Positions 38,729-50,614 of a DNA stretch of 64,000 bases are shown one piece after another (within the stretch, counting starts at the first letter, position 1; each line of letters opens with the position of its first letter). A program made the translations under genes and the position numbers. This DNA comes from Oceanibaculum nanhaiense (lineage in GTDB: Bacteria > Pseudomonadota > Alphaproteobacteria > Oceanibaculales > Oceanibaculaceae). Under the pieces are notes generated by a model. It did not search any database. It saw nothing but the letters and a program-made list of their open reading frames with translations, and was not told the DNA's origin. Where the stretch lies: the NCBI RefSeq assembly GCF_002148795.1, contig NZ_MPOB01000001.1, forward strand, positions 62,001-126,000, given 5' to 3'.

Positions 38729-38754
38729 TGATCCGTTTAAGACAAGCGCCGGTT

Positions 38755-40881
38755 TTACTCGGCCGCGTCGTCCTTGGCCGACAGATCCTCGCCGGTCTCC
38801 TGGTCGATCTTCTTCATCGACAGCTTGACCTTGCCGCGATCGTCGAAGCCCAGCACCTTCACCTTCACCGTGGCGCCGACATCGACCACGTCGGTCACCT
38901 TGCCGACCCGGCCTTCGGCCAGCTCGGAGATGTGGACGAGACCGTCCTTCGGGCCCAGGAAGTTCACGAAGGCACCGAAATCCATGACCTTCACGACCTT
39001 GCCGGTGTAGATCACGCCGACTTCCGGCTCCGCCACGATCTCGCGGATCCAGTTGATCGCCTGCGCGCTCGATTCGTCGCTGACCGCGGCAACCTTCACC
39101 ACACCATCATCGTCGATGTCGATCTTGGCCCCGGTGACCTCGCAGATCTCGCGGATGATCTTGCCGCCCGGGCCGATGATGTCGCGGATCTTGTCCTTCG
39201 GGATGCTGATCGTGGTGATGCGCGGCGCATTCTCGGACACGCCTTCACGGGCGCCGGTCAGGGCCTTGGCCATCTCACCCAGAATGTGCATCCGGCCACC
39301 CTTCGCCTGATCCAGGGCGATCTTCATGATCTCCTTGGTGATCGAGGTGATCTTGATGTCCATCTGCAGCGAGGTGACGCCCTGGTCGGTGCCGGCCACC
39401 TTGAAGTCCATGTCCCCCAGGTGATCTTCATCGCCCAGGATGTCGGACAGCACGGCGAAGCGGTCGCCTTCCTTGATCAGGCCCATGGCGATACCCGCCA
39501 CCGGGCGCTTCAGCGGCACACCCGCATCCATCATCGACAGCGAGCTGCCGCACACCGTCGCCATCGAGGAGGAACCGTTGGATTCCGTGATCTCCGAGAC
39601 GATGCGGATGGTGTAGGGGAAATCTTCCTTGGCCGGCAGCAGCGGCCGGATGGCACGCCAGGCCAGCTTGCCATGGCCGATCTCACGACGGCCCGGCGAG
39701 CCCATGCGGCCAGCTTCACCGACCGAATAGGGCGGGAAGTTATAATGCAGCATGAAATTCTCGCGGCGTTCGCCTTCCAGCGCGTCGATGATCTGCTCAT
39801 CCTGGCCGGTACCCAGCGTGGTCACGACGATCGCCTGGGTTTCGCCACGGGTGAACAGCGCCGACCCGTGGGTGCGCGGCAGGATGCCCACTTCCGACAG
39901 GATCGGACGGACCGTCTTGGTGTCGCGGCCGTCGATGCGCAGGCCGGTATCCAGGATGGCGCCACGGACGACGTCGGCCTCCATCTCCTTGAACACGGCG
40001 CCGAACTTGTCGAGCGGCAGGCCTTCCTCGCCTTCCAGCGCGGCCTTGACCTCCTGCTTCACCGCGCCGACCTTGGCGTAGCGCTCGGCCTTCTGGGTCT
40101 CCTTGTAGGCCTCGACCAGCTTGGCCCGGCCCAGCTTGGCGACGCGCGCCTGCAGCTTGTCCAGCCCCTCGGCCGGCGGGGTCAGATCCCACGGCTCCTT
40201 GGCGGCCTGCTCGGCGAGGTCGATGATCGCATCGATCACCGCCTGCATGGCGTCATGGCCGAAGCTGACGGCGCCCAGCATGATTTCCTCGGACAACTCG
40301 TGGGCTTCCGATTCGACCATCAGCACGCCTTCCTGCGTACCGGCGAGCACCAGGTCCAGCTGGGAGGAGGAAACCTCATCCTGCAGCGGGTTCAGGATGT
40401 ATTCGCCATCCTTGTAGCCAACGCGCGCCGCACCGATCGGGCCCATAAAGGGCATGCCGGAGAGGGTCAGCGCCGCGGAAGCACCGATCATCGCGATGAC
40501 ATCGGGGTCATTCTCGAGATCGTGGCTGAGGACGGTACAGACGACCTGCGTCTCGTTGCGGTAGGAGGGGTGAAACAGCGGGCGGATCGGACGGTCGATC
40601 AGGCGGGAGGTCAGAACCTCCTTCTCCGTCGGCCGGCCCTCGCGCTTGAAGAAGCCGCCGGGAATCTTGCCCGCGGCGAAAGTCTTCTCCTGATAATTCA
40701 CGGTGAGCGGGAAGAAGTCCTGCCCTTCCTTCGGCGCCTTGGCGCCGACGGCGGTGCACAGCACCGTTGTCTCGCCATAGGTGGCCATCACGGCGCCATG
40801 CGCCTGACGCGCGATCTTGCCGGTTTCCAGGGTCAGCGTGCGCCCACCCCAGTCGATCTCTTTACGGTAAACGGTAAACAT
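38755..40881 (-). CDS. pnp: Polyribonucleotide nucleotidyltransferase (PNPase)
   Basis: 3'-5' phosphorolytic exoribonuclease and degradosome component. The 708-aa protein has two RNase PH cores, starting [20 protein letters not shown] and [19 protein letters not shown], then a KH domain (about 555-615, [12 protein letters not shown]) and an S1 domain (about 620-690, [17 protein letters not shown]). An acidic tail ends the protein. It follows rpsO in the usual order. Confidence 0.97.
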   Translation of the reverse strand: MFTVYRKEIDWGGRTLTLETGKIARQAHGAVMATYGETTVLCTAVGAKAPKEGQDFFPLTVNYQEKTFAAGKIPGGFFKREGRPTEKEVLTSRLIDRPIRPLFHPSYRNETQVVCTVLSHDLENDPDVIAMIGASAALTLSGMPFMGPIGAARVGYKDGEYILNPLQDEVSSSQLDLVLAGTQEGVLMVESEAHELSEEIMLGAVSFGHDAMQAVIDAIIDLAEQAAKEPWDLTPPAEGLDKLQARVAKLGRAKLVEAYKETQKAERYAKVGAVKQEVKAALEGEEGLPLDKFGAVFKEMEADVVRGAILDTGLRIDGRDTKTVRPILSEVGILPRTHGSALFTRGETQAIVVTTLGTGQDEQIIDALEGERRENFMLHYNFPPYSVGEAGRMGSPGRREIGHGKLAWRAIRPLLPAKEDFPYTIRIVSEITESNGSSSMATVCGSSLSMMDAGVPLKRPVAGIAMGLIKEGDRFAVLSDILGDEDHLGDMDFKVAGTDQGVTSLQMDIKITSITKEIMKIALDQAKGGRMHILGEMAKALTGAREGVSENAPRITTISIPKDKIRDIIGPGGKIIREICEVTGAKIDIDDDGVVKVAAVSDESSAQAINWIREIVAEPEVGVIYTGKVVKVMDFGAFVNFLGPKDGLVHISELAEGRVGKVTDVVDVGATVKVKVLGFDDRGKVKLSMKKIDQETGEDLSAKDDAAE

Positions 40882-41206
40882 ACGGATATATCCTCGTCGT
40901 GCGGAACCCGCGCGTCCGGTCAGAAGAGCTCATGATCTATGGGAGGCGGTGGGGCCGGCTCGTCCTCGCCGACCCTTGTCGGCGGCGATGCCCAGCTTAT
41001 CGACGACCCATATGGTCGGGTTCCAATTTCTGCTTTTCTCTTCTTTGCGCGCCCGTTCTATGTCACGGAACGCACGCAAGGTCAATCGAAAGCAAAGCGG
41101 GCTTGGCGCCCCAGTTTACGCAGGGGAAACCCCGGCGGAGAGCGGCACCAACGAAAAACGCCGCCGGTTTCCCGGCGGCGTTCCCGTAAATCCGAAGATT
41201 TTGCGA
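40882..41206 (-). promoter_or_regulatory. pnp leader region (rpsO-pnp gap, 325 bp) with promoter and hairpins
   Basis: No gene is visible. Reading on the minus strand there is the rpsO terminator (41157-41182), then a likely promoter, TTGACC (41080-41085) and CATAGA (41057-41062) with a 17-base spacer. The leader of about 170 bases has two clean hairpins: CGACC-CATAT-GGTCG (41004-41018) and GCCGAC-CCTT-GTCGGC (40968-40983). Structured pnp leaders are autoregulated in enterics; a similar role is inferred. Confidence 0.5.
41157..41182 (-). terminator. rpsO terminator
   Basis: An 11-bp stem, AACGCCGCCGG pairing with CCGGCGGCGTT around a short TTTC-type loop, gives a TTTTT run on the minus strand. 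It lies 25 bases after the rpsO stop. Confidence 0.88.
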
Positions 41207-41476
41207 TCAGCGGCGCAGGCCGAGACGGCCGATCAGGCCCTCGTAGCGCGACTGGCTCTTCTTCTTCAGATAGTCCAGCAGCCCACGGCGCTGGCCAACC
41301 AGAACCAGCAACCCGCGGCGCGAGTGATGGTCCTTCTTATGGGTATTCAGATGGTCGGTGAGGTTGCGGATGCGCTCGCTCATGATCGCGATCTGCACTT
41401 CCGGCGAACCGGTATCGCCCTCGCCCTGGGCGTATTCCTTGATGACTTCAAGCTTGCGCTCGGCCGTAATCGACAT
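41207..41476 (-). CDS. rpsO: 30S ribosomal protein S15
   Basis: Primary 16S rRNA-binding protein of the small subunit platform. The 89-aa product has the exact family length and motifs: [35 protein letters not shown] and [20 protein letters not shown]. The start MSITAERK is set by length; the longer frame upstream overlaps truB in another frame. It lies 16 bases after truB. Confidence 0.98.
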   Translation of the reverse strand: MSITAERKLEVIKEYAQGEGDTGSPEVQIAIMSERIRNLTDHLNTHKKDHHSRRGLLVLVGQRRGLLDYLKKKSQSRYEGLIGRLGLRR

Positions 41477-41492
41477 CGTCATTCCTCCAATA

Positions 41493-42419
41493 TCAGAGGT
41501 TGAAAACGCGCACCGGGTGAAGCCTGCCCTCGGCGAACCTGGCCAGCGCCACCGGCCTTCCCTCGGCCATGGCGCAGACGATGTCCACCTTGTCCAGATC
41601 GCCAAGCCTGCCGATATCAGCCGCCCGGAACATGGGAATGGGCTGACCCGACCGCAACTGGCTTGCTTCACTGCCGTTCAGGGCCAGGGCCGGGATGTCG
41701 TCCAGCGCGGTCTCGATCGGCAACAGGTGCGATTGAAGGCCGGGACCTTGCGCGGATTCCTCCAGCAAATCAAGCGAAATCGCGTGCTCCAGGGTGAAGG
41801 GTCCGCTGCGGGTCCGGCGCAGGGAAGTGACATGCCCGACCGTGCCAAGCACCAGCGCCAGATCGCGGGCGAGGCTGCGCACATAGGTCCCCTTGCCGCA
41901 CTCCACCTCGAATTCCGCATGATCGGCATCGACGATGCGCAGGAGGTCGAGCCGGGTCAGCGTCACGATGCGGGATTTCATTTCGATGGGCACATTGGCG
42001 CGGGCCAGATCATAGGCGCGTTCGCCATCGATCTTGATCGCCGAATAGCGCGGCGGCACCTGTTCGATCTCGCCCAGGAAACCCGGCAGCGCCGCCAATA
42101 TATCGGCCTCGGCGGGGCGCACATCGCTGGTATCGCTGACCTCGCCCTCGCGATCATCGGTGGTGCGCGCCTCACCCCAGCGCACGGTGAACCGATAGGC
42201 CTTGCGGCCATCCATGACAAAGGGAACGGTCTTGGTCGCCTCGCCCAGCGCGATCGGCAGCACGCCGGTCGCCAGCGGGTCGAGCGTGCCGGCATGGCCG
42301 GCCTTGGCGGCATCGAACAGGCGGCGGACGATGGAGACGGCACGGGTCGAATTCAGCCCTTCCGGCTTATCGAGCACGACCCAGCCATCGACCTTTTCAC
42401 CGCGGCGCTTACGCGCCAT
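41493..42419 (-). CDS. truB: tRNA pseudouridine-55 synthase
   Basis: Makes pseudouridine 55 in the T-loop of tRNAs. The 308-aa protein starts [25 protein letters not shown], has catalytic D47 in [14 protein letters not shown], and the Tyr/Arg substrate region [12 protein letters not shown]. The start lies within the last codons of rbfA (11-base overlap), so translation is coupled. Confidence 0.96.
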   Translation of the reverse strand: MARKRRGEKVDGWVVLDKPEGLNSTRAVSIVRRLFDAAKAGHAGTLDPLATGVLPIALGEATKTVPFVMDGRKAYRFTVRWGEARTTDDREGEVSDTSDVRPAEADILAALPGFLGEIEQVPPRYSAIKIDGERAYDLARANVPIEMKSRIVTLTRLDLLRIVDADHAEFEVECGKGTYVRSLARDLALVLGTVGHVTSLRRTRSGPFTLEHAISLDLLEESAQGPGLQSHLLPIETALDDIPALALNGSEASQLRSGQPIPMFRAADIGRLGDLDKVDIVCAMAEGRPVALARFAEGRLHPVRVFNL

Positions 42420-42903
42420 CGTCCCCATCCTGGTCCCCGGCCCCGTCCTCGGCCCCGCCTTCATCCTCGTCGGCCCGGCGCTTGCGGCTCTCGAGATCGC
42501 GCCGCACATCCGGACGCAGCAGCACCGTGTCGATCCGCGCCGAGGATTCGAAGGCCGAATCATAGACGAAGCGGATCGCCGGCACATGGCGCAGCGTAAT
42601 CTCGCGGGCGATCTGACCGCGCAGAAAGGCGGCCGACCGGTTCAGCGCGGCCAGCACCTCGGGCGCGTGCGGTGCATCACTGGTCAACTCGCCCAGCGGC
42701 ATGACATAGGCCGTTGCATTGCGCAGATCCGGGCTGATACGCACCTCGGTCACCGTGACCGAGACGCCTTCCAGCGCCGGATCGCGCAGATGGCCGCGCA
42801 GGAGGATGCCGGAGAGGACATGGCGCAGCTCCTCACCAACGCGCAACTGGCGCTGGCTGGGACCGGCAACATTCCCGCCGCTATGAGGCTTTCGCTTCAC
42901 CAT
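42409..42903 (-). CDS. rbfA: 30S ribosome-binding factor A
   Basis: KH-like protein needed for late 16S rRNA processing and cold adaptation. The 164-aa product starts MVKRKPHSGGNVAGPSQRQLRVGEELRHVL and contains the conserved VTVTEVRISPDLRNATAYV. The C-terminus has an extra Arg/Asp/Glu-rich tail of about 35 residues (RRDLESRKRRADEDE) that overlaps truB. It follows infB by 48 bases. Confidence 0.95.
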   Translation of the reverse strand: MVKRKPHSGGNVAGPSQRQLRVGEELRHVLSGILLRGHLRDPALEGVSVTVTEVRISPDLRNATAYVMPLGELTSDAPHAPEVLAALNRSAAFLRGQIAREITLRHVPAIRFVYDSAFESSARIDTVLLRPDVRRDLESRKRRADEDEGGAEDGAGDQDGDDGA

Positions 42904-42951
42904 GACGTTTTCGGACCGCGCAAGCGGAGCCGGCCACAAGGCCGGCCCGGC

Positions 42952-45621
42952 TTAAAGGGCGCGGGCCACCTCCTCAACCTCGAAACACTCGATGACGTCG
43001 CCAGCGCGGATGTCATCGTAGTTCTCGAACGCCATACCGCATTCATAGCCGTTATTGACCTCGCGGACCTCGTCCTTGAAGCGGCGCAGCGTCTTCAGCG
43101 TGCCCTCATGGACCACCACGTTGTCACGCAGCAGGCGAACCTTGGCGCCACGCTTCACCATGCCCTCGGTGACCATACAGCCAGCCACCTTGCCGACCTT
43201 GGTGATGTTGAAGACCTCGCGGATTTCGGCATTGCCGATATGGGTCTCGCGCACCACCGGAGAGAGCATGCCGGTCAGCAGCGCCTTCGCGTCATCCACC
43301 ACATTGTAGATGATCGAATAATAGCGCATCTCCACACCGTCGCGGCGGGCCAGGTCACGGGCCTGCGGGTTGGCGCGGACGTTGAAGCCGATCATCAGCG
43401 CATTCGACGCCTTGGCCAGGGTCACGTCGCTTTCGTTGAAAGCGCCGACGCCGGCCTGCAGCACACGCACCGCGACCTCGTCATTTTCCAGCTTCTCCAG
43501 GCTGGCACGAATGGCTTCGGTCGAGCCCTGCACGTCGGACTTGATGATGACCGCAAGCTCTTTCTTCCCGCCTTCGGCCAGCTGGGTGAACATCTGTTCC
43601 AGCGTGCCGCGCCCGGAGGTGGCGGCATTCTGCTGGCGCAGCTTCGCCTGCCGGTATTCGGCGATGTCGCGGGCCTGATTCTCGTTATCGACGACGATGA
43701 ATTCGTCGCCCGCCTGCGGCGTACCGTTGAGACCCAGCACCTCGACCGGCGCGGACGGGCCGGCCTGCTCGATCTGATTGCCCTTGTCGTCGAGCAGGGC
43801 GCGCACGCGGCCCCACTCGGCGCCGGCCACGAACACATCGCCGACCTTCAGCGTGCCGCGCTGGATCAGCACGGTCGCCACGGAACCGCGGCCGCGCTCC
43901 ACCCGCGCTTCCACGATCGTGCCCTCGGCCTGACGGTCCGGATTGGACTTCAGGTCGAGAATTTCCGCCTGCAGGAGGATCGCCTCCTCCAGCTTGTCGA
44001 GATTGGTGCCTTCCTTGGCCGACACATTCACGCACAACACGTCGCCGCCCAGATCCTCGACCACCAGCTCGTGCTGCAGCAGTTCCTGATGGACGCGCTG
44101 CGGGTTGGCACCCGGCTTGTCCATCTTGTTCACCGCCACGATGATCGGCACCTTCGCCGCCTTGGCGTGGGTGATCGCCTCGACCGTCTGCGCCATGATG
44201 CCGTCATCGGCAGCGACGACCAGCACGACCAGATCGGTCACATTGGCGCCGCGCGCCCGCATCGCGGTGAAGGCCTCATGGCCCGGCGTATCGAGGAAGG
44301 TGATGCGCTGGCCCGAGGGCAGATTCACCTGGTAGGCGCCGATATGCTGGGTGATGCCGCCGGCCTCGCGGGCCGCCACATCGGTCTTGCGCAGCGCGTC
44401 GAGCAGCGAGGTCTTGCCGTGATCGACATGGCCCATGATGGTGACAACCGGCGCGCGCGACTGCGTCGCCTCCGGGGCGTCAGCCTCACGGCGGATGCTG
44501 AACTCGACGTCGGACTCGGCAACACGCCGCATATTATGGCCGAATTCGCTGACCACCAGCTCCGCCGTATCGGCGTCGATCGGCTGGTTGATCGTCGCCA
44601 TGACGCCCATGCGCATCAGCGCCTTGATGACGTCCGTGCCACGCTCGGCCATACGGTTGGCGAGTTCCTGAACGGTGATGGTCTCGGGGATGACGACATC
44701 TCGCACGACCTTGTGACGCTCCTGGTTGGCGCCCATCTGGCGCTGCTTCTCGCGTTCGCGCTGACGCCGGACCGAGGCCAGCGAGCGCTGCCGCTCGCTG
44801 TCGTTCAGGGCATCGTTGATCGACAGCTTGCCGCTGCGGCGGCGCTGTTCGCCCCGGCGCGGCGCCGGCGCAGGACGGCGGACTTCCGGCTTGCCGGCGC
44901 CACCACCGGCGCGGCGGCGGCGGCCTTCTTCATCATCCTCGGCGGGCGCTGCCTCGACGATCTTCGCCGCGGCACGTGCACCGGCCCGTTCGGCCGTCCG
45001 GTCTTCTTCCGGCGCGGCGGGACGGGCGGCTTCCTCGGCTGCCTTGCGGGCATCCTCCTCGGCCTTGAGGCGTGCATCTTCGTCAGCGCGCTTCTTCGCC
45101 TCGGCCTCGGCGATCTGGCGCATCTCCTCCATCTCGGCCGTACGGCGGTCGACGATGACGGGTTCGGGCTCGACTTCCGGCTCGGGCTCGGCGGCAAGCG
45201 CCGCCTCCTCAAGCTCCGGCTCGGGCCGCTCGTCCTCGCTGCGCTTCGCACCGGCCAGCGCGCGGATACGGGCAGCGCGCTCCTTCTCGGTGAGCTGGCG
45301 CGGCGCGGCCGTGGCCGGCTTCGGCGCTGACGCCGGCGGCGCTTCGGGCGCGCTCGGCTCCGGCGCGGGCGCCGGGGCTTCCGCCGGGGCGGTGTCGAGC
45401 GTCGTCTCCTCGGCCTCGTCGGAACGGCCAATGGCGCGCTTGCGCTTCACCTCAACGGTGACCGTCTTGCTGCGGCCATGGGAGAAGCTCTGCCGGACCT
45501 GGCCCGCCTCGACGGTCTTGGTCAGCGACATGCGACCGCGGCCAGAGAGGCTCAGCACCTTCTTGCCTTCCTGATCGGTCTCCTTGCTCATATCCGTATC
45601 GGTCCGTTCTTTATCGCTCAT
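42952..45621 (-). CDS. infB: Translation initiation factor IF-2
   Basis: GTPase that brings initiator tRNA to the 30S subunit. The 889-aa protein has a long charged N-terminal part (about 1-300, rich in Ala, Glu, Arg and Pro), an IF2_N module around 310-360 ([21 protein letters not shown]) and the G domain with G1 GHVDHGKT near residue 397, G3 DTPGH and G4 NKMD. Domains II-IV follow, ending in [13 protein letters not shown]. The N-terminal low-complexity part is normal for alphaproteobacteria. The start overlaps the end of the ylxR gene by four bases. Confidence 0.97.
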   Translation of the reverse strand: MSDKERTDTDMSKETDQEGKKVLSLSGRGRMSLTKTVEAGQVRQSFSHGRSKTVTVEVKRKRAIGRSDEAEETTLDTAPAEAPAPAPEPSAPEAPPASAPKPATAAPRQLTEKERAARIRALAGAKRSEDERPEPELEEAALAAEPEPEVEPEPVIVDRRTAEMEEMRQIAEAEAKKRADEDARLKAEEDARKAAEEAARPAAPEEDRTAERAGARAAAKIVEAAPAEDDEEGRRRRAGGGAGKPEVRRPAPAPRRGEQRRRSGKLSINDALNDSERQRSLASVRRQREREKQRQMGANQERHKVVRDVVIPETITVQELANRMAERGTDVIKALMRMGVMATINQPIDADTAELVVSEFGHNMRRVAESDVEFSIRREADAPEATQSRAPVVTIMGHVDHGKTSLLDALRKTDVAAREAGGITQHIGAYQVNLPSGQRITFLDTPGHEAFTAMRARGANVTDLVVLVVAADDGIMAQTVEAITHAKAAKVPIIVAVNKMDKPGANPQRVHQELLQHELVVEDLGGDVLCVNVSAKEGTNLDKLEEAILLQAEILDLKSNPDRQAEGTIVEARVERGRGSVATVLIQRGTLKVGDVFVAGAEWGRVRALLDDKGNQIEQAGPSAPVEVLGLNGTPQAGDEFIVVDNENQARDIAEYRQAKLRQQNAATSGRGTLEQMFTQLAEGGKKELAVIIKSDVQGSTEAIRASLEKLENDEVAVRVLQAGVGAFNESDVTLAKASNALMIGFNVRANPQARDLARRDGVEMRYYSIIYNVVDDAKALLTGMLSPVVRETHIGNAEIREVFNITKVGKVAGCMVTEGMVKRGAKVRLLRDNVVVHEGTLKTLRRFKDEVREVNNGYECGMAFENYDDIRAGDVIECFEVEEVARAL

Positions 45622-46316
45622 GTTCCATTCCTGCCCACCGTTTTGGCCGTACCAGGGGCCGTCCCCATGGTCGTACCCGGCGAAGGCTTAGCCAGATCGA
45701 ACCGCCGCAGCCCCACCAGCCGCGACGATTCTGTCAAAATACGCTCCGCAAGGCCGCCACGCGCGATGGCGATATGCACCGCCCGGTCGCGCCCGAAGAC
45801 CTCACCCATTTCATCGACCCGCAGCACTTCCAACACAGGAAGCCCGCCAGCCAGGGCGCGCAGCTTGCCGCGCCCGTCTTCCGCCCCGTCCACAGCCGCC
45901 AGCAGCACGACAGCCGTGCCGTTCTGCAGCCAGCTGCGCACCTTTTCGTAGCCGGCGACCGCCTTGCCGGCACGGCGCGCCAGCCCGATCTGCCGGACAA
46001 GCCGCTGCGCCAGAAGCGCCTCCACACGATCGGTCAGACCGTCGGGGATGCGCACTGTCGCGCGGGCGGCCCGAGAGAACAACCCCTTCGCCGCCGCCCT
46101 GTCAAGCGCGGCCCTGTCGGCACTGACCCACAGGCCCCGGCCCGGCAGGCGCTCCTCAAGATCGGGCACCAGCATATTGTCGGGCCCGACAACGAAACGG
46201 ATCAGCCGCTTCTTCGGCAGCACCTCGCCGGTGGCGATGCAGCGCCGGCTGGTCGCGCGGCGCTCGTCCCGTTCCGACTCGGCTCCGGACTCGACCTCTG
46301 ATTCCGGGCCGGTCAC
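45618..46316 (-). CDS. YlxR (DUF448) / L7Ae-like fused RNA-binding protein
   Basis: 232-aa protein with two RNA-binding modules: YlxR at about 15-90 ([31 protein letters not shown]) and an L7Ae/L30e-like domain at about 100-200 ([18 protein letters not shown]). The pair is fused in many alphaproteobacteria and is separate in Bacilli (ylxR, ylxQ). Start is GTG, the only usual start codon in this frame after the nusA stop. The last codons overlap infB. YlxR has been linked to RNase P and to transcriptional control elsewhere; its role here is inferred from the operon. Confidence 0.92.
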   Translation of the reverse strand: MTGPESEVESGAESERDERRATSRRCIATGEVLPKKRLIRFVVGPDNMLVPDLEERLPGRGLWVSADRAALDRAAAKGLFSRAARATVRIPDGLTDRVEALLAQRLVRQIGLARRAGKAVAGYEKVRSWLQNGTAVVLLAAVDGAEDGRGKLRALAGGLPVLEVLRVDEMGEVFGRDRAVHIAIARGGLAERILTESSRLVGLRRFDLAKPSPGTTMGTAPGTAKTVGRNGT

Positions 46317-46357
46317 GGCCTCCGGCTGTTCGACGGGCGGCTGTTCAGCGGGCGCGA

Positions 46358-47884
46358 TCAGTCTTTCGCCTCCGCGTCTTCATCCTCGAACCAGTGTGCA
46401 CGCGCCGCCATGATGATGGCGTTGGCCTCTTCCTCGCCCATGGCGAGCGGCCCGAGATTTTCACGCAGCTCATCGCCGGCCAGATCGCCCAGATCGTCCA
46501 GCGTCTTCACACCGGCCTCGCCGAGCTTGGCCAGCATCGCCGGGGTAAGGCTCTCCAGCGCCGCCAGCTCGTCGGTCACGCCCAGCTCCTTGCGGCGCGC
46601 CTCGAACAGTTCGTTCTGATGTTCCAGATAGGTCTGGGCGCGGGCCTGCAGCTCGGCCGCGACATCCTCGTCGAAGCCTTCGATCTCGGCGATTTCCTCG
46701 ACCGGCACCAAGGCCACTTCCTCAATCGAGGAAAAGCCTTCGCCAACCAACAGATGGGCAATCACGTCATCGACATCCAGCGCTTCCATGAACAGCGCGG
46801 AACGGGTCTTCACCTCATCCTGCCGGCGCTCGGATTCCTCGCTCTCCGTCAGGATGTCGATATCCCAGCCGGTCAGCATGGAAGCCAGGCGCACATTCTG
46901 GCCGCGGCGGCCGATGGCGAGGCTGAGCTGGTCGTCCGGCACGATCACCTCGATGCGGTGCAGCTCCTCGTCCAGCACCACCTTGGCGACCTCGGCCGGG
47001 GCCAGCGCGTTCACCACGAAGGTGGCGGGGTCCGGCGACCAGGGAATGATGTCGATCTTTTCGCCCTGCAGTTCCTGCACCACCGCCTGGACGCGGCTGC
47101 CGCGCATGCCGACGCAGGCGCCGACCGGGTCGATGGAACTGTCCTTGCTGATGACGCCGATCTTGGCGCGGCTGCCCGGATCGCGGGCGACCGACTTGAT
47201 CTCGATGATGCCGTCGTAGATTTCCGGCACTTCCTGGCTGAACAGCTTGGCCATGAACTGCGGATGGCTGCGCGACATGAAAATCTGCGGGCCACGCGGC
47301 TCCTCACGCACATCGTAGATGTAGGCGCGCACACGGTCGCCCTGGCGGAAGCTTTCGCGCGGCAGCAGCTCGTCGCGGCGCAGCACCGCCTCGGCGCGGC
47401 CCAGATCGATGGTCACGTTGCCGAACTCGACGCGCTTCACAAGGCCGTTCACAACCTCGCCCACGCGATCCTTGTATTCCTCGTACTGGCGCTTGCGCTC
47501 GGCTTCGCGCACCTTCTGCACGATGACCTGCTTGGCGGTCTGCGCGGCGATACGGCCGAAATCGATCGGCGGCAGCGCGTCGACGATGAACTGGCCGGGC
47601 TCGATCCCCGGCTCGATCTCGCGCGCCTTGGCGAGCGTCATCTGCGTCGCCTCGTTCTCCACCTCTTCGACCGCCTCGCGATGGCGGGTCAGGGCGATCT
47701 CGCCAGTCTTCCGGTCGATATGGGCGCGGATGTCATGCTCGTGCCCGTATTTCGAACGACCCGCCTTCTGGATCGCCATCTCCATCGCGAGAATCACCTC
47801 CTCGCGGTCAATGCTCTTCTCCCGGGCGACGATGTCAGCCACCTGGAGCAGTTCGGTACGGGGCAGAATTGCAGCAGTTTCCAT
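46358..47884 (-). CDS. nusA: Transcription termination/antitermination protein NusA
   Basis: RNA polymerase-associated factor that controls pausing, termination and antitermination. The 508-aa protein has the N-terminal RNAP-binding domain (about 1-130), S1 (about 135-200, [15 protein letters not shown]), two KH domains (about 205-345, including [14 protein letters not shown]-type [10 protein letters not shown] and [15 protein letters not shown]), and two C-terminal acidic helix-hairpin-helix repeats (about 360-500), as in the E. coli-type long NusA. Downstream of rimP by 35 bases; the operon leader has an attenuator-like structure. Confidence 0.97.
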   Translation of the reverse strand: METAAILPRTELLQVADIVAREKSIDREEVILAMEMAIQKAGRSKYGHEHDIRAHIDRKTGEIALTRHREAVEEVENEATQMTLAKAREIEPGIEPGQFIVDALPPIDFGRIAAQTAKQVIVQKVREAERKRQYEEYKDRVGEVVNGLVKRVEFGNVTIDLGRAEAVLRRDELLPRESFRQGDRVRAYIYDVREEPRGPQIFMSRSHPQFMAKLFSQEVPEIYDGIIEIKSVARDPGSRAKIGVISKDSSIDPVGACVGMRGSRVQAVVQELQGEKIDIIPWSPDPATFVVNALAPAEVAKVVLDEELHRIEVIVPDDQLSLAIGRRGQNVRLASMLTGWDIDILTESEESERRQDEVKTRSALFMEALDVDDVIAHLLVGEGFSSIEEVALVPVEEIAEIEGFDEDVAAELQARAQTYLEHQNELFEARRKELGVTDELAALESLTPAMLAKLGEAGVKTLDDLGDLAGDELRENLGPLAMGEEEANAIIMAARAHWFEDEDAEAKD

Positions 47885-47919
47885 CTTTTCAGCGTCTCAC
47901 CTGGCTGTCACGCAGTCAT

Positions 47920-48429
47920 TCAAGCGACCTTGGAGCCGTCATGCGCCGCCTGGCTGGCAGCGATAAGCTCGTCGGTCAAAATCAGTTTCGCCCTGGCAAC
48001 GTCGGCGAGGGCGATATGCAGTTCCCCGGCATCGGTATCCATCACCACCGCGCCATCGTCATCGAGTCCCAGCAGCTTGCCGCGGAAGCGCTTGCGGCCT
48101 TCGACCGGCACCTTCGCGTCCAGCTTCGCCTCGAAGCCGGCATAACGCTCGAAGTCGCGCGGGCGGACCAGCGGCCGGTCGATGCCCGGCGAGCTGACCT
48201 CCAGCGTATAGGCAGGCTGGATCGGATCCTCGACATCAAGCAGGGCGGAAACCGTACGGCTGATGTCCGCGCAATCCTCGACCGTCATCGGCGCCTCGTC
48301 CAGCCGGTCCGCCATGATCTGCAGCACCGCCCGGTTACCGCCCATGAGCTGGACACGCACGAGATCATATCCCATCGCCTGCAGCGAAGGCGCCAGCATC
48401 TCGGCAATCCGGTCGGTCAGCTCCATCAA
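47920..48429 (-). CDS. rimP: Ribosome maturation factor RimP
   Basis: Assists 30S subunit maturation. The 169-aa protein starts [26 protein letters not shown] and contains the conserved [14 protein letters not shown] and the C-terminal Sm-like domain with [20 protein letters not shown]. It is the first gene of rimP-nusA-ylxR-infB-rbfA-truB-rpsO. Its Shine-Dalgarno AAGGGTT is 1 base from the ATG and is complementary to an upstream AACCCTT. Confidence 0.95.
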   Translation of the reverse strand: MMELTDRIAEMLAPSLQAMGYDLVRVQLMGGNRAVLQIMADRLDEAPMTVEDCADISRTVSALLDVEDPIQPAYTLEVSSPGIDRPLVRPRDFERYAGFEAKLDAKVPVEGRKRFRGKLLGLDDDGAVVMDTDAGELHIALADVARAKLILTDELIAASQAAHDGSKVA

Positions 48430-48471
48430 CCCTTATCCGTCGGTCCGGCGGCCGCATGGCCACCAAGGGTT
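48428..48471 (-). promoter_or_regulatory. SD-sequestering stem in the rimP leader
   Basis: AACCCTT (transcribed first, opposite 48465-48471) is complementary to AAGGGTT (48428-48434), which abuts the rimP ATG and contains its AAGGG ribosome site. Between the arms lie further GC palindromes (GGCCATGCGGCC type). Folding would hide the start region. Confidence 0.5.
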
Positions 48472-48475
48472 CGGG

Positions 48476-48503
48476 AAATAAAAAAGTGGGCGAGCGCCCA
48501 CTT
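48476..48503 (-). terminator. Strong terminator or attenuator upstream of rimP
   Basis: An 8-9 bp stem AAGTGGGCG / CGCCCACTT with a tiny loop (48484-48503), followed on the minus strand by TTTTTATTT. It can end the metK-trmB transcript. A promoter just upstream of it means it can also act as an attenuator for rimP-nusA-infB. Confidence 0.85.
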
Positions 48504-48543
48504 CCATCCAACCCAGCCATGCAACCTGATTAACGTGAGCCGT

Positions 48544-48572
48544 GATATATACCGATTCGCTGCGGCACTCAA
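48544..48572 (-). promoter_or_regulatory. Putative promoter of the rimP-nusA-infB operon
   Basis: On the minus strand TTGAGT (48567-48572) and TATATC (48544-48549) with a 17-base spacer, right after the trmB stop. The predicted start near 48537 lies upstream of the hairpin at 48476-48503, giving a leader of about 108 bases. Confidence 0.5.
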
Positions 48573-48575
48573 GAT

Positions 48576-49301
48576 TTATCCGACATCCTGCCCGCGCGGA
48601 CGGCGGCGGAAGCGCAGATAGACCGGCCGGCGGCCCTGGGCCAGCGCCTTGCCCTCATAGCGTGTCTGCACCCAGTCGGCAGGCGGTTCGCGCCAGTCGC
48701 CCGGACGGCGGGCCAGCCATTCGAAGGCCGGATGTTCGGTGACATGCGCCAGCATCCAGCGCGCCACGCCCATATCGTCGCTGGCGATGCGCAGCTCCGC
48801 CCCGTCCTTCAGCAGGCGCGCCAGCAGGGCCATCGTCTCCGGCTGGATGAAGCGGCGGAAATGATGGCGCTTCTTCAGCCAGGGGTCGGGGAACAGCAGA
48901 AAGAAACGATCGACCGAGGCATCGGGCAGGCGCTCCAGCACCGGCCTTGCATCGTCGGCATGCACGCGCACATTGCCGAGCCGGGCTTCTTCCAGATAGC
49001 GCAGCAGACTGGCCACGCCATTCACGAACGGCTCGAACCCGATGAAGCGGGCTTGCGCATGGGCCTTGGCCTGGGCCGCCAGATGCTCGCCGCCGCCGAA
49101 GCCGACCTCGATCCACAGCGCATCGACCGGCTCGCCGAACAGCGCGGCGGGGTCGAGCGGCGCCGCCGCATCCTCTTCTGGCAGAGGCAGGCCGTAGCGC
49201 GGCAGCGCCTCATCGAACAGCTGCTCGCGCCAGGGGCGCAAACGCCTGCCGCGCCGCCGCCCGTAGAATTTACGGGCGTGGCCGTCCTCGTCGGAAGCCA
49301 T
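48576..49301 (-). CDS. trmB: tRNA (guanine-N7-)-methyltransferase
   Basis: SAM-dependent enzyme that methylates G46 in the variable loop of tRNA. The 241-aa protein has the SAM-binding IEVGFGGGEHLAAQA, the catalytic FPDPWLKKRHHFRRF segment and the family N-terminal RRGRRLRPWREQLFD. It starts 15 bases after metK, and both depend on SAM. A basic tail RFRRRPRGQDVG ends the protein. Confidence 0.95.
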   Translation of the reverse strand: MASDEDGHARKFYGRRRGRRLRPWREQLFDEALPRYGLPLPEEDAAAPLDPAALFGEPVDALWIEVGFGGGEHLAAQAKAHAQARFIGFEPFVNGVASLLRYLEEARLGNVRVHADDARPVLERLPDASVDRFFLLFPDPWLKKRHHFRRFIQPETMALLARLLKDGAELRIASDDMGVARWMLAHVTEHPAFEWLARRPGDWREPPADWVQTRYEGKALAQGRRPVYLRFRRRPRGQDVG

Positions 49302-49316
49302 CGGGAAACAGGTCCG

Positions 49317-50477
<1,161 letters not shown>

Positions 50478-50614
50478 CGTTGCCCCCGCTTGTGAACCTT
50501 GTCCGACTACCGGCCCCTTAGTATCAGTCTAAGGCCGCCCTCTTCCGCCTGCGTACACCGTGGTCACACCGGCGCGCATCCTGCTAAGCAAGGCCGTGCG
50601 GAAGCTGGAAAGCG

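Noticed and set aside
38077-40935. A 952-codon plus-strand open frame antisense to pnp and the phosphodiesterase gene
   Set aside because: Same GC-driven antisense effect; it crosses the pnp terminator and two unrelated genes.
42202-45330. A 1042-codon open frame on the plus strand antisense to infB and rbfA
   Set aside because: It is the complement of real, motif-rich genes; high GC keeps the antisense frame free of stops, and the translated sequence is low-complexity His/Arg/Gly/Leu-rich with no family motif.
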